Below are positions 8,482-16,855 of a stretch of DNA of 64,000 nt, one piece after another. The DNA comes from Zoogloea sp. LCSB751. Lineage in GTDB: Bacteria > Pseudomonadota > Gammaproteobacteria > Burkholderiales > Rhodocyclaceae. The notes beneath the pieces were generated by a model. It was not told the DNA's origin and made no database searches. It worked only from the letters and a program-made list of their open reading frames with translations. The position numbers and the translations under genes were made by a program. Numbering within the stretch: the stretch's first letter is position 1; each line of letters begins with the position of its first letter. The stretch is taken from assembly GCF_002028455.1 (NCBI RefSeq), contig NZ_MWUM01000001.1, positions 496,001-560,000 on the forward strand, read 5' to 3'.

Positions 8482-9888
8482 ATGAACAAGCCTGTCAGCA
8501 AGGTCCGCGAAGCCAAACTGGAGTTGTACCGCAAGAAGGGAAAGATCCACGCCCGCGAGGTGCGCGGCCGATTCAACACGATCCGCTGGGCGATGGTGTG
8601 GTTCACCCAGCTGGTCTTCTACGGGGCCTGCTGGCTCCAGTGGGGCGGCCGCCAGGCCGTGCTGTTCGACATTCCCCACGAGAAGTTCTACCTCTTCGGC
8701 CTGGTGCTGTGGCCGCAGGATGCGCTGCTCCTGGCCATCATGCTGATCCTCGCCGCTACCGGCCTGTTCCTCGTCACCGCGCTGGCCGGGCGGCTGTTCT
8801 GCGGCTTCGCCTGTCCGCAGACGGTCTATACGGAAATCTTCATGTGGATCGAGGCGAAGGTGGAAGGCGACCACCTGGCCCGCCTGAAACTCGACCAGGC
8901 CCCGCCGAGCCTCGGCAAGCTGGCCCGGCGCGGTACCAAGTACGCGCTGTGGGGGCTGGTGGCGGCGTGGACGGCGATCAGCTTCGTCGGCTACTTCACG
9001 CCGATCCGCGAGCTGCTGCCGGCGCTGGTGGGCTGGAACGTCGGCCCGTGGGAAGGCTTCTGGCTGATCTTCTACGGTTTGTTCACCTACGTGCAGGCCG
9101 GTTTCGCCCGTGAAGCGGTGTGCCAGCACATGTGCCCGTACTCCCGCTTCCAGGGCGTGATGTTCGACAGCACCACCCGCACCGTCAGCTACGACGTGGC
9201 CCGCGGCGAGCCGCGCAAGGGCGCGGCCGCGTTGAAGGCGGCGGGGCAGGGCGCCGGGCAAGGCGTAACGCAAGGCAAGGGCGACTGCATCGACTGCGGC
9301 ATCTGCGTGCAGGTCTGCCCGACCGGCATCGACATCCGTGACGGCCTGCAATACCAGTGCATCAACTGCGGCCTGTGCGTGGATGCCTGCGATGACGTGA
9401 TGGCCAAGGTCGCCAAGCCCGTCGGTCTGATCCGCTTCGCGTCGGAACAGGAGCTGGCCGGCCAGCCAACCCGCAGCGGGCGGCCGCGGCTGGCGGTGTA
9501 TGGCGGGTTGATCGGGGTCTTCGTGGCCCTCGGCGCGTGGACCCTCAGCGAGCGTTCGCTGCTGCTGGTGGACGTGCTGCGCGACCGGGGCAGCCTGTCG
9601 CGGGAGACCGCCGAAGGGCTCATCGAGAACGCCTACACCCTCAAGCTGATGAACCTGGCCGAAGAGGATCGCGACTTCGACGTGGCGGTGAGCGGCCTGC
9701 CCGGCATCCAGCTGGTCGGCGCGACCCACTTCAGCGGCGAGGCCGGCGGCATCCGCGAAGTCCATGTGACCGTTGCCGCGCCGCCCGACGCCGCCAAATC
9801 CGGCGCCAGCCCGATCGCCTTCCTGATCAAGGCCCGCCAGGACCCCGACATCCAGGTCAGCGAGAAGAGCACCTTCGTGCTGCCCTGA
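8482..9888 (+). CDS. ccoG: Cytochrome c oxidase accessory protein CcoG (FixG/RdxA-like ferredoxin)
   Basis: 468 residues with a strong AGGAGG ribosome binding site. Several membrane helices occur in the first 220 residues, with cysteine motifs GRLFCGFACPQTVY and QHMCPYSRFQ. Two [4Fe-4S] motifs follow (CIDCGICVQVCPTG, CINCGLCVDAC), then a last helix and a periplasmic immunoglobulin-like domain. CcoG is known to reduce Cu(II) during cbb3 oxidase assembly. No ccoNOPQ genes are nearby. It precedes the sulfite reductase by 21 bases and may share a transcript. Confidence 0.9.
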   Translation: MNKPVSKVREAKLELYRKKGKIHAREVRGRFNTIRWAMVWFTQLVFYGACWLQWGGRQAVLFDIPHEKFYLFGLVLWPQDALLLAIMLILAATGLFLVTALAGRLFCGFACPQTVYTEIFMWIEAKVEGDHLARLKLDQAPPSLGKLARRGTKYALWGLVAAWTAISFVGYFTPIRELLPALVGWNVGPWEGFWLIFYGLFTYVQAGFAREAVCQHMCPYSRFQGVMFDSTTRTVSYDVARGEPRKGAAALKAAGQGAGQGVTQGKGDCIDCGICVQVCPTGIDIRDGLQYQCINCGLCVDACDDVMAKVAKPVGLIRFASEQELAGQPTRSGRPRLAVYGGLIGVFVALGAWTLSERSLLLVDVLRDRGSLSRETAEGLIENAYTLKLMNLAEEDRDFDVAVSGLPGIQLVGATHFSGEAGGIREVHVTVAAPPDAAKSGASPIAFLIKARQDPDIQVSEKSTFVLP

Positions 9889-9909
9889 GCCACCGCCCGA
9901 GAACAGACC

Positions 9910-11568
9910 ATGTACCGCTACAACGAAACCGACCAGCGCCTGGTGGACGACCGGGTCGTCCAGTTCCGCGACCAGATGGCGCGCTTCCTCGACGGGCGCC
10001 TGGCGGAGGACGAGTTCCGCCCGCTGCGCTTGCAGAACGGCCTCTACATCCAGCGCCACGCGCCGATGCTGCGGGTCGCCATCCCCTACGGCACCTTGGC
10101 GGCCTACCAGCTGCGCAAGCTGGCCGACATCGCGCGCCGCTACGACCGGGGCTATGGCCACTTCACGACGCGCAGCAACATCCAGTTCAACTGGGTGCGC
10201 CTGGAGGAGACGCCGGACATCCTGGCCGAACTGGCTGCCGTACAGATGCACGCGATCCAGACGTCCGGCAACTGCATCCGCAACATCACCACCGACCAGT
10301 TCGCCGGCGTGGCCGCCGACGAACTGTTTGACCCGCGCCCCTACTGCGAGATCGTCCGCCAGTGGTCCACGCTGGCGCCGGAATTCCTGTTCCTGCCGCG
10401 CAAGTTCAAGATCGCCATTGCCGGCGGCGAGGAGGACCGGGCGGCGGTGCGCTTCCACGACATCGGCGCCCGTGCGCGGGTGGCCGAGGACGGGCGGATC
10501 GGCTTCCAGGTCTTCGTCGGCGGCGGCCTCGGCCGCACGCCGATGGTCGGCCAGTGCCTCAAGGATTTCCTGCCGCGGGAGGAGCTGCTCAACTACTTCG
10601 AGGCCATCCTGCGGGTCTATAACCGCTACGGTCGCCGCGACAACAAGTACAAGGCGCGCATCAAAATCCTCGTCAAGGATCTGACGCTGGAGGGCTTCGG
10701 CCGGGAAGTGGAGGACGAGTGGGCGTGGAGCCGCGGTGGCCCCGGGGTGATCGCCGAGCAGACCTTCGACGACATGGCCGCCTTCTTCGCCCGTGCCGAC
10801 CTGCCGCCCGCTGACGCGGCCGACCCGGTCTATGCGGCGGCGCTGGCGGGCAGCCGCGCCTTCGCCCGCTGGGTCGAGCGCAACGTGGCGGCGCATCGCG
10901 ACCCCGGCCGCGCCATCGTCACCCTGTCCCTGAAGAAAGCCGGCTCGCCGCCGGGGGACGCCACCGCCGAGCAGATGGACGGCGTCGCCGAGCTGGCCGA
11001 GCGCTTCGGCGCCGGCGAGATCCGCGTCAGCCATGAACAGAACCTGGTGCTGCCCCACGTCGCTCGCCGCGACCTGCCGGCCCTGTGGGAAGGCGCACGG
11101 GCGCTGGGCCTGGCGACGCCCAACATCGGCCTGCTGACCGACGTGGTGTGCTGCCCGGGTGGGGACTTCTGTTCCCTCGCCAATGCGCGTTCGATCCCGG
11201 TGGCGGCGGCGGTCCAGCAGCGCTTCGAGGATCTGGACTATCAGTTCGACATCGGGCCGCTGGAGCTCAACATGTCCGGCTGCGTGAATGCCTGCGGCCA
11301 CCACCACATCGGGCACATCGGCATCCTCGGCGTGGACAAGAACAACGAGGAGTATTACCAAGTGACGATTGGCGGCCGGGAGGGCACGCGGGCGGCCATC
11401 GGCAAGGTGATCGGCCCGGCCTTCGCGGCGCAGCAGATTCCCTACGTGATCCAGCGCCTGCTGGAGGTGTACCTGGCCCTGCGGCATGAGGGGGAACTCT
11501 TCATCGACGCGGTCGAGCGTCTCGGCCTGGAACCCTTCAAGACCCGCGTGTATGGAGGTGGAGCATGA
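9910..11568 (+). CDS. Siroheme nitrite/sulfite reductase, hemoprotein (CysI-like)
   Basis: 552 residues with the duplicated ferredoxin-like and siroheme domains of the family (GHFTTRSNIQFNW, TSGNCIRNITTD). The cluster/siroheme ligands are C415-x5-C421 and C458-x3-C462, within CCPGGDFC and SGCVNACGHHH. This fits a six-electron reduction of sulfite to sulfide. The DUF934 gene overlaps its stop, the arrangement typical of proteobacterial assimilatory sulfite reductases, so sulfite is favoured over nitrite. No flavoprotein subunit is encoded next to it, so electrons probably come from ferredoxin. Confidence 0.88.
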   Translation: MYRYNETDQRLVDDRVVQFRDQMARFLDGRLAEDEFRPLRLQNGLYIQRHAPMLRVAIPYGTLAAYQLRKLADIARRYDRGYGHFTTRSNIQFNWVRLEETPDILAELAAVQMHAIQTSGNCIRNITTDQFAGVAADELFDPRPYCEIVRQWSTLAPEFLFLPRKFKIAIAGGEEDRAAVRFHDIGARARVAEDGRIGFQVFVGGGLGRTPMVGQCLKDFLPREELLNYFEAILRVYNRYGRRDNKYKARIKILVKDLTLEGFGREVEDEWAWSRGGPGVIAEQTFDDMAAFFARADLPPADAADPVYAAALAGSRAFARWVERNVAAHRDPGRAIVTLSLKKAGSPPGDATAEQMDGVAELAERFGAGEIRVSHEQNLVLPHVARRDLPALWEGARALGLATPNIGLLTDVVCCPGGDFCSLANARSIPVAAAVQQRFEDLDYQFDIGPLELNMSGCVNACGHHHIGHIGILGVDKNNEEYYQVTIGGREGTRAAIGKVIGPAFAAQQIPYVIQRLLEVYLALRHEGELFIDAVERLGLEPFKTRVYGGGA

Positions 11569-12041
11569 GCGCCGCGATCCTCAAGCACGGCGAGATCGTC
11601 GCCGACCGCTGGCAGCCCATCGCCGCCGACGCCAGTGCGGCGCACATCGCCGACGCCATCGCCGCGGGCGGGCCGCTGCTGCTGCCCTTGCCGCTGTGGC
11701 TGGCGCACCGGGCGGAGCTCGAACCGCAGCGGGCCGGTGTGCTGCTGGTGGCGGAGGACGGGCTCGACGCGGTGCTGCCGTGGCTGGACGACATCCCGCT
11801 GATTGCGATCCACTTTCCGGTGTTCACCGACGGGCGCGGCTACTCCCTGGCCCGCTTGCTGCGTAACCGCCACGGCTATCGCGGCGAGCTGCGGGCGGTT
11901 GGCGATGTGCTGCGGGATCAGCTGTACTTCCTGCATCGCTGTGGCTTCGACGCCTTCGCGCTGCGCGCCGATCAGGCGGTGGAGGAGGCACGGGCGGCCT
12001 TCGCGGATTATTCCTGGGCGCCGCTCGGCGGACGTGGGTAA
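11565..12041 (+). CDS. DUF934 protein associated with sulfite reductase
   Basis: 158 residues; the start overlaps the reductase stop (ATGA). The body matches DUF934: LPLWLAHRAEL, then LPWLDDIPLIAIHFPVFTDGRGYSLARLLR, RGELRAVGDVLRDQLYFLHRCGFDAF and a C-terminal helix. Members almost always accompany a siroheme sulfite reductase, but their biochemical role is not established. The expected downstream cysH or cysD is absent; a DMT transporter follows instead. Confidence 0.85.
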   Translation: MSAAILKHGEIVADRWQPIAADASAAHIADAIAAGGPLLLPLPLWLAHRAELEPQRAGVLLVAEDGLDAVLPWLDDIPLIAIHFPVFTDGRGYSLARLLRNRHGYRGELRAVGDVLRDQLYFLHRCGFDAFALRADQAVEEARAAFADYSWAPLGGRG

Positions 12042-12124
12042 GGCCGGGGCTTGAGCCACAATGAGCGTGTTGAGTGAACACTGAGCCGGGGCGTCGCTCC
12101 GGCCGAACTGCCGAAGGCCTGCCG

Positions 12125-13051
12125 ATGAATTCTGCCGATCATGTCGTTTCCGACCGCCATGGCCTGTCCGACCATACCAAGGGTCTGCTCGCCGCATGCG
12201 TGGTGGTGCTGTGCTGGTCGGGCTTCAACATCGTCTCCCGCCTCGGCAGCAAGGGGGTGCTGACGCCCTTCGACATCGCGGCGATGCGCTTCGGTGTGTC
12301 CGGGCTGATCGCGCTGCCTTTCTTCCTGGCCCGCGTGAAGCGGGCCGACTGGCCGCGCTACATGGCGCTGGCCCTGTTCGGCGGCCTCGGCTACGGGCTG
12401 CTGGTGTACTCCGGCTTTGCGTTTGCGCCGACTGCCCACGCAGGCGTCTTCGTGAACGGCGGCATCCCGTTCTGGACCATCGTCATTGTCGCCGTGCTGG
12501 GCGGCTTCCGGCTTGCCCGCCACATTGCGCTGGCGCTGCTGCTGTCGTCCTTCGGGCTGGTACTGATCGGCTACGACAGCGTGGTGGCCGGCCGCGGCGG
12601 CGCCCAGTGGATCGGCGACCTGCTGTTCTTCGCCGCTGCGCTGACCTGGGCCATCTTCGGCCTGCTGATGCGTCGCTGGCAGGTCCGCCCGTGGCTGGCG
12701 ATCACCGGCGTGGCGAGCTTTTCGTGCGTGGCCTACCTGCCGGTGTACCTGCTGTGGCTGCCGAAGGCGGTGCTGCTGGCGCCGGCCGGGGAGATCGCGC
12801 TGCAGTGCGTCTACCAGGGCGTCGTCGCGGCGCTGCTGGCGGGCAGCATGTACAGCTACGCCAACCACAAGATCGGCGCCTGCCAGGCCTCGATGATGCT
12901 GGCCCTGGTGCCCGGCGTCTCGGCGGTGGGCGCCTGGCTGCTGCTCGACGAAGCCATCGGGCTGCGGGTGATCGTCGGCATCCTGGTGGTGTCGGCGGGC
13001 GCCGTGCTGTGTGCGTTGCCGCCGCGGCAGGCGGCCAGGTCGGATGCCTAG
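12125..13051 (+). CDS. EamA/DMT-family transporter (RhaT-like)
   Basis: 308 residues and about ten hydrophobic helices in two EamA repeats (VVLCWSGFNIVSRLGSKG in the first, GVSAVGAWLLLDEAIGLRVIVGILVV in the second). It is probably an inner-membrane metabolite exporter of unknown substrate. The ATG at 12125 is preferred to an upstream GTG at 12074. That GTG lies in a small inverted repeat (GTGTT-N5-AACAC). The stop overlaps that of the convergent LysR gene (CTAG). Confidence 0.8.
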   Translation: MNSADHVVSDRHGLSDHTKGLLAACVVVLCWSGFNIVSRLGSKGVLTPFDIAAMRFGVSGLIALPFFLARVKRADWPRYMALALFGGLGYGLLVYSGFAFAPTAHAGVFVNGGIPFWTIVIVAVLGGFRLARHIALALLLSSFGLVLIGYDSVVAGRGGAQWIGDLLFFAAALTWAIFGLLMRRWQVRPWLAITGVASFSCVAYLPVYLLWLPKAVLLAPAGEIALQCVYQGVVAALLAGSMYSYANHKIGACQASMMLALVPGVSAVGAWLLLDEAIGLRVIVGILVVSAGAVLCALPPRQAARSDA

Positions 13052-13938
13052 GTGCGGAGGGTCTTGCCCACCGTCTCGCGGATCAGTTCGACCATTGCCT
13101 GCTGGGTCAGCGTGGCTGGGCGCAGGGCGCTGACGGCCAGGGAGAGGCGGCTGTGCAGCGGCGGGGTGATCGGGTGGGGCAGGAGCTGGTCGGCCTTGCC
13201 GGAGGTTTGCAGCGCGGTCTTCGACAGGACTGCCACGCCAGCGTCGTCGGCCACCAGATCGAGGAGGGCGCTGACGCCGTCGATCTCGATGGCGATGTTG
13301 GGACGTAGCCCGGCGTCGGCCAGCGCGGCCTCGATGAGCATGCGGATCGCGTTGGGGCGGCTGGGGATGATCAGCGGCATCTGGGCGACTTCTTCCAGCG
13401 TCACCGGGCGCGGCGGCTGGCCCTTGTTGGGGCGGATCAGGAACAGCTCCTCGTCGAGCAGCGGCCGCGTCTCGATGTCGGTGGACGGCATCGTGCTGTA
13501 GACCAGCGCGACGTCCAGGCGGCCGGAGATCAGGGATTCCTGCATGGTCACCGACAGGCCTTCGCGGATGCACAGCGAGGCTTCCGGCAAGCGTTCGCGA
13601 AAAGCGCGGGTCAGCGGCACCGTCAGCACGCGTGCGAGGCTCGGCGGCAGGCCCACGGCGACGCGGCCGGTGAGGGCGCCGCGCACGCGGCCGAGTTCTT
13701 CCCGCGCCCGCTCCACCTGGTGGAGGATGCCGCGGGCGTGTTCGAGCAGGACCTTGCCGGCCTCGGTCAGCGTCACGCCGCGGCCGTTGCGCACCAGCAT
13801 GTTCTGGCGCAGCTCCACCTCCAGCAGGCGGATCTGCCGGCTGAGGGCCGGCTGGGCGATGTCGAGCACGATGGAGGCGCGCGTGAAGCTGCCGAGTTCG
13901 GCAACCCGCACGAAGTATTCGAGCTGTTTCAGGTCCAT
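13048..13938 (-). CDS. LysR-family regulator, probable regulator of the protocatechuate/gallate genes
   Basis: 296 residues from MDLKQLEYFVRVAELGS. The N-terminal winged helix has SFTRASIVLDIAQPALSRQIRLLE, followed by the linker helix and a periplasmic-binding-like effector domain. The NAC/CynR-like sequence keeps the PSLARVL and SRPNAIR signatures. It is divergent from galD, with a 104-base gap holding one copy of an element repeated before ligJ. Control of galD and ligJ is inferred from this. An upstream in-frame GTG at 13983 would add 15 residues and is not favoured. Confidence 0.85.
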   Translation of the reverse strand: MDLKQLEYFVRVAELGSFTRASIVLDIAQPALSRQIRLLEVELRQNMLVRNGRGVTLTEAGKVLLEHARGILHQVERAREELGRVRGALTGRVAVGLPPSLARVLTVPLTRAFRERLPEASLCIREGLSVTMQESLISGRLDVALVYSTMPSTDIETRPLLDEELFLIRPNKGQPPRPVTLEEVAQMPLIIPSRPNAIRMLIEAALADAGLRPNIAIEIDGVSALLDLVADDAGVAVLSKTALQTSGKADQLLPHPITPPLHSRLSLAVSALRPATLTQQAMVELIRETVGKTLRT

Positions 13939-13984
13939 GGACGGGGCTTTCGGGGCGGCGGCGGTAGGGCTGAAAGGTATCACG

Positions 13985-14021
13985 AACTGTTATAGCTGCT
14001 AGAGCATCAGACCGCTATTGC
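13985..14021 (+). promoter_or_regulatory. Shared 37-bp regulatory element, copy 1 (lysR-galD gap)
   Basis: This element matches 16760-16796 at 30 of 37 positions. It includes an identical 15-base core, TATAGCTGCTAGAGC (here 13991-14005), and an identical AGACCGCT. It lies 22 bases before galD in the divergent LysR-galD gap. Position and size fit a LysR-type binding site; the identity of the regulator is inferred. Confidence 0.65.
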
Positions 14022-14042
14022 AGGGGCTGGCACAGGCGAAGA

Positions 14043-15143
14043 ATGCTTCGCATGCAAACGCCAATCAAAACCTGTTTCATGCGCGGCGGCACCTCCCGGG
14101 GGCCGTTCTTCAACGCTGCGGACCTTCCCGCCGACATCGCCACCCGCGACCGGGTGCTGCTCGCAGTGATGGGTTCCCCCGACCGCCGCCAGATCGACGG
14201 CCTCGGCGGCGCCCACCCGCTGACCAGCAAGGTGGGGATCGTCTCGAAGAGCGCGACGCCGGGAGTGGATCTGGACTTTCTGTTCGCCCAGCTCCAGCCC
14301 GACAAGGACACCGTGGATACCACCCCCAACTGCGGCAACATGCTCGCCGCGGTGGTGCCCTTCGCGCTGGAAGCCGGCATGGTGCAGGCGCAGGGCGAGA
14401 CCAGCACCTTCCGCGTGCTGACCCTCAACACCGACATGCAGTGCGACATCACCGTGCCCACGCCGGGCGGCCAGGTGGAATACGCCGGCGACGCGCGCAT
14501 CGACGGCGTGCCGGGCAGCTCGGCGCCGATCACCATCAACTTCCTGGATACCGCCGGTTCGGTGTGTTCCGGCCTGCTGCCCACCGGCCAGGTGAAGGAC
14601 GTGATCGACGGCATCGAGGTGACCTGCATCGACAACGGCATGCCGCTGGTGATCTTCCGCGCCGCCGACGTGGGCCGGACCGGCTATGAGAGCGTCGCCG
14701 AGATGAACGCCGACACCGAGCTGAAGGACCGCATCGAGCGCCTGCGCATCGCCTGCGGCCACGCCATGGGCCTCGGCGACGTGAGCGCCAAAAACTATCC
14801 CAAGATGACCCTGGTGGCGCCGGCCCGCGACGGCGGCAGCCTGACCACCCGCAGCTTCATCCCCCACGTCTGCCACGACGCCATCGGCGTGCTGGCGGCG
14901 GTCACCGTGGCCACCGCCTGCGTGCTGGAGGGTTCCGTCACCGCGGGCATCGCCCAGGTGCCGGAGGGCAACGTCAAGGCGGTGTCGGTGGAACACCCGA
15001 CCGGTGAGTTCTCGGTGGAGCTGGAACTCGATCCGGCCAACCCGCAGAACGTCACCCGCGCCGCGCTGCTGCGCACCGCGCGCCTGATCATGCGCGGCGA
15101 GGTGATGGTGCCTGCTGCCGTGTGGGGCGGCGCGCAGGGCTGA
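14043..15143 (+). CDS. galD: 4-oxalomesaconate tautomerase
   Basis: 366 residues of the PrpF/GalD fold. CFMRGGTSRGPFF at the N-terminus, TPNCGNMLAAVVPFA near residue 100 (conserved Cys) and AVWGGAQG at the C-terminus are family signatures. GalD converts the keto to the enol form of oxalomesaconate, the substrate of the hydratase, in protocatechuate-4,5 and gallate breakdown. The first ATG at 14043 is used; a second in-frame ATG is at 14052. It is the first gene after the divergent LysR regulator and is followed by a REP-like pair and the aromatic-acid importer. Confidence 0.9.
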   Translation: MLRMQTPIKTCFMRGGTSRGPFFNAADLPADIATRDRVLLAVMGSPDRRQIDGLGGAHPLTSKVGIVSKSATPGVDLDFLFAQLQPDKDTVDTTPNCGNMLAAVVPFALEAGMVQAQGETSTFRVLTLNTDMQCDITVPTPGGQVEYAGDARIDGVPGSSAPITINFLDTAGSVCSGLLPTGQVKDVIDGIEVTCIDNGMPLVIFRAADVGRTGYESVAEMNADTELKDRIERLRIACGHAMGLGDVSAKNYPKMTLVAPARDGGSLTTRSFIPHVCHDAIGVLAAVTVATACVLEGSVTAGIAQVPEGNVKAVSVEHPTGEFSVELELDPANPQNVTRAALLRTARLIMRGEVMVPAAVWGGAQG

Positions 15144-15220
15144 TCCGGCTCTTCCCGATCCGTCGGGGCCGCTCTGCAGGGGCGAGCCGGCAGGGGCAAA
15201 CAGGTAGGGGTCAATCTTCT

Positions 15221-15287
15221 GTGGGGGCGAATTCATTCGCCCGCGGACTTCGGTAACGGGCTGCGGGCGAATGAATTCGCCCCTACA
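15221..15287. repeat. REP/BIME-like palindrome pair after galD
   Basis: Two inverted copies of the unit GGGGCGAATTCATTCGCCC (15221 onward) and its complement (15262-15287) flank a 20-base spacer. The same unit occurs at many other intergenic sites in the window. It may end galD transcription, though there is no clear U-tract. Confidence 0.8.
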
Positions 15288-15386
15288 GGAGCGTCATCGG
15301 CGTGCGGGCCCGGCCGCAGCAGAAAACACAAGAGTTCCAATAAACCAAAATAGCCGCCACCGGCGGCACCTGGAGGAGAAGTCGAA

Positions 15387-16748
15387 ATGAGCCAGACCCC
15401 GAACGTCAATGTGCAGACGTTCCTCAACGAGCACCCGTTTTCCGGTTTCCAGTGGCTGGTCTTCGGCCTGTGTTTCTGCATCGTGCTGCTGGACGGTTTC
15501 GACACCGCCGCCATCGGCTACATCGCCCCGTCGCTGATCCAGGAGTGGGGCGTCACCAAGCCGGCGCTGGCGCCGGTGCTCAGCGCGGCGCTGTTCGGGC
15601 TGGCGGCCGGGGCCCTCTCTGCCGGGCCGCTGGCCGACCGCTTCGGCCGCAAGCGCCTGCTGGTGGTGTCGGTGCTGATCTTCGGCGTGGCCTGCCTGGC
15701 CTCGTCCTTCGCTGGCAGCCTCACCGAGCTGTCGGTGCTGCGCTTTGTCCCCGGCCTCGGCCTCGGCGCGGCGATGCCCAACGCGGTGACGCTGATGAGC
15801 GAATACTGTCCCGACGCGCGCCGGGCGACCCTCACCAACGCGATGTTCTGCGGCTTTCCGCTGGGCGCCTCCCTCGGCGGCTTCCTCGCCGCGTGGATGA
15901 TCCCCCAGTGGGGCTGGCGCAGCGTGCTGGGCCTCGGCGGCCTGGCGCCGCTGGTGCTGGTCGTGCTGCTGCTGGTGTTCCTGCCCGAGTCGGTGCGTTA
16001 CATGGTCGCCAAGGGCTTCTCCGTCGAGCGCATCCGTGGCGTGCTGTGCCGCATCTCCAGCGCCGCCGACAAGGCCATCGCTTTCGTGATGACTGAGAAG
16101 GTCCACGCGCCGACCGAAGGCAGCGGCATCGGCGTGGTGCTGTCGCGCAGCTACGTGGTCGGCTCGGCGGCCCTGTGGGTCGCGTATTTCATGGGCCTGG
16201 TGATCTTCTATGCGCTGATCAACTGGATGCCGGTGCTGTTCAAGGACGGCGGTCTCGACCCCAAGACCGCGACGCTGATCTCGGCGCTGTTCCCCCTCGG
16301 CGGCGTCGGTGCGATTTTGTTCGGCTGGCTGATGGACCGCTTCAATGCCAACCGGGTCATTGCGGTGGGCTACTTCCTGACCGCCGCGGCGATCTACGCC
16401 ATCGGCCATGCGGCCGGCAGCATCGGCCTGCTGGTGGCGGTGGTGTTCGGCGCCGGCGCCATCATGAACACCGCCCAGTCGTCCATGCCGGCCCTCGCGG
16501 CGGCCTTCTACCCAACCCGCGGCCGGGCTACCGGCGTGGCCTGGATGCTCGGCATCGGGCGCTTTGGTGGCATCGCCGGTTCCTTCCTGGTGGCCGAGCT
16601 GAGCGCCCGCCAGCTGGATTTCGGCAGCATCTTCGCGGTGGTCGCGGTGCCTGGCCTGATTGCCGGTGCGGCCCTGCTGGTCAAGGAGTTCGTGCATCCG
16701 GAGGCCGCCGGCGCCAAGCCCAAAATGGCCGAGGCGGCGGGGCACTAA
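15387..16748 (+). CDS. MFS aromatic acid:H+ symporter (AAHS family, PcaK/GalT-like)
   Basis: 453 residues with twelve predicted helices and a strong GGAGGAGA ribosome binding site. LLDGFDTAAIGYIAP in helix 1 is the aromatic-acid symporter signature (DGxD), and GPLADRFGRKRLLV is the loop 2-3 motif; FGWLMDRFNANRV is its loop 8-9 counterpart. It should import protocatechuate, gallate or a related acid across the inner membrane. It sits between galD and ligJ, which supports this substrate class. Confidence 0.88.
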   Translation: MSQTPNVNVQTFLNEHPFSGFQWLVFGLCFCIVLLDGFDTAAIGYIAPSLIQEWGVTKPALAPVLSAALFGLAAGALSAGPLADRFGRKRLLVVSVLIFGVACLASSFAGSLTELSVLRFVPGLGLGAAMPNAVTLMSEYCPDARRATLTNAMFCGFPLGASLGGFLAAWMIPQWGWRSVLGLGGLAPLVLVVLLLVFLPESVRYMVAKGFSVERIRGVLCRISSAADKAIAFVMTEKVHAPTEGSGIGVVLSRSYVVGSAALWVAYFMGLVIFYALINWMPVLFKDGGLDPKTATLISALFPLGGVGAILFGWLMDRFNANRVIAVGYFLTAAAIYAIGHAAGSIGLLVAVVFGAGAIMNTAQSSMPALAAAFYPTRGRATGVAWMLGIGRFGGIAGSFLVAELSARQLDFGSIFAVVAVPGLIAGAALLVKEFVHPEAAGAKPKMAEAAGH

Positions 16749-16759
16749 AAGATATCGCA

Positions 16760-16796
16760 AATTGCTATAGCTGCTAGAGCGGTAGACCGCTTATGC
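16760..16796 (+). promoter_or_regulatory. Shared 37-bp regulatory element, copy 2 (before ligJ)
   Basis: Second copy of the element at 13985-14021, beginning 12 bases after the symporter stop and ending 59 bases before the ligJ start. The core TATAGCTGCTAGAGC is identical, as is AGACCGCT. It implies that ligJ has its own promoter under the same regulator as galD. Confidence 0.65.
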
Positions 16797-16855
16797 GCGG
16801 TCTTCAGCCTTGGAACAATGCAGCCATACAAGCAGGAACCCATAAGGAACACACC

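Noticed and set aside
8404..11487. Long minus-strand ORF of 1027 codons opposite ccoG and the sulfite reductase
   Set aside because: It mirrors codons of two clear, conserved genes, has no recognisable domains and is rich in His/Arg/Gly as antisense GC-rich frames are.
12067..12081. GTGTT-N5-AACAC inverted repeat before the DMT transporter as an operator
   Set aside because: Short arms and a single occurrence; mentioned only in the gene entry.
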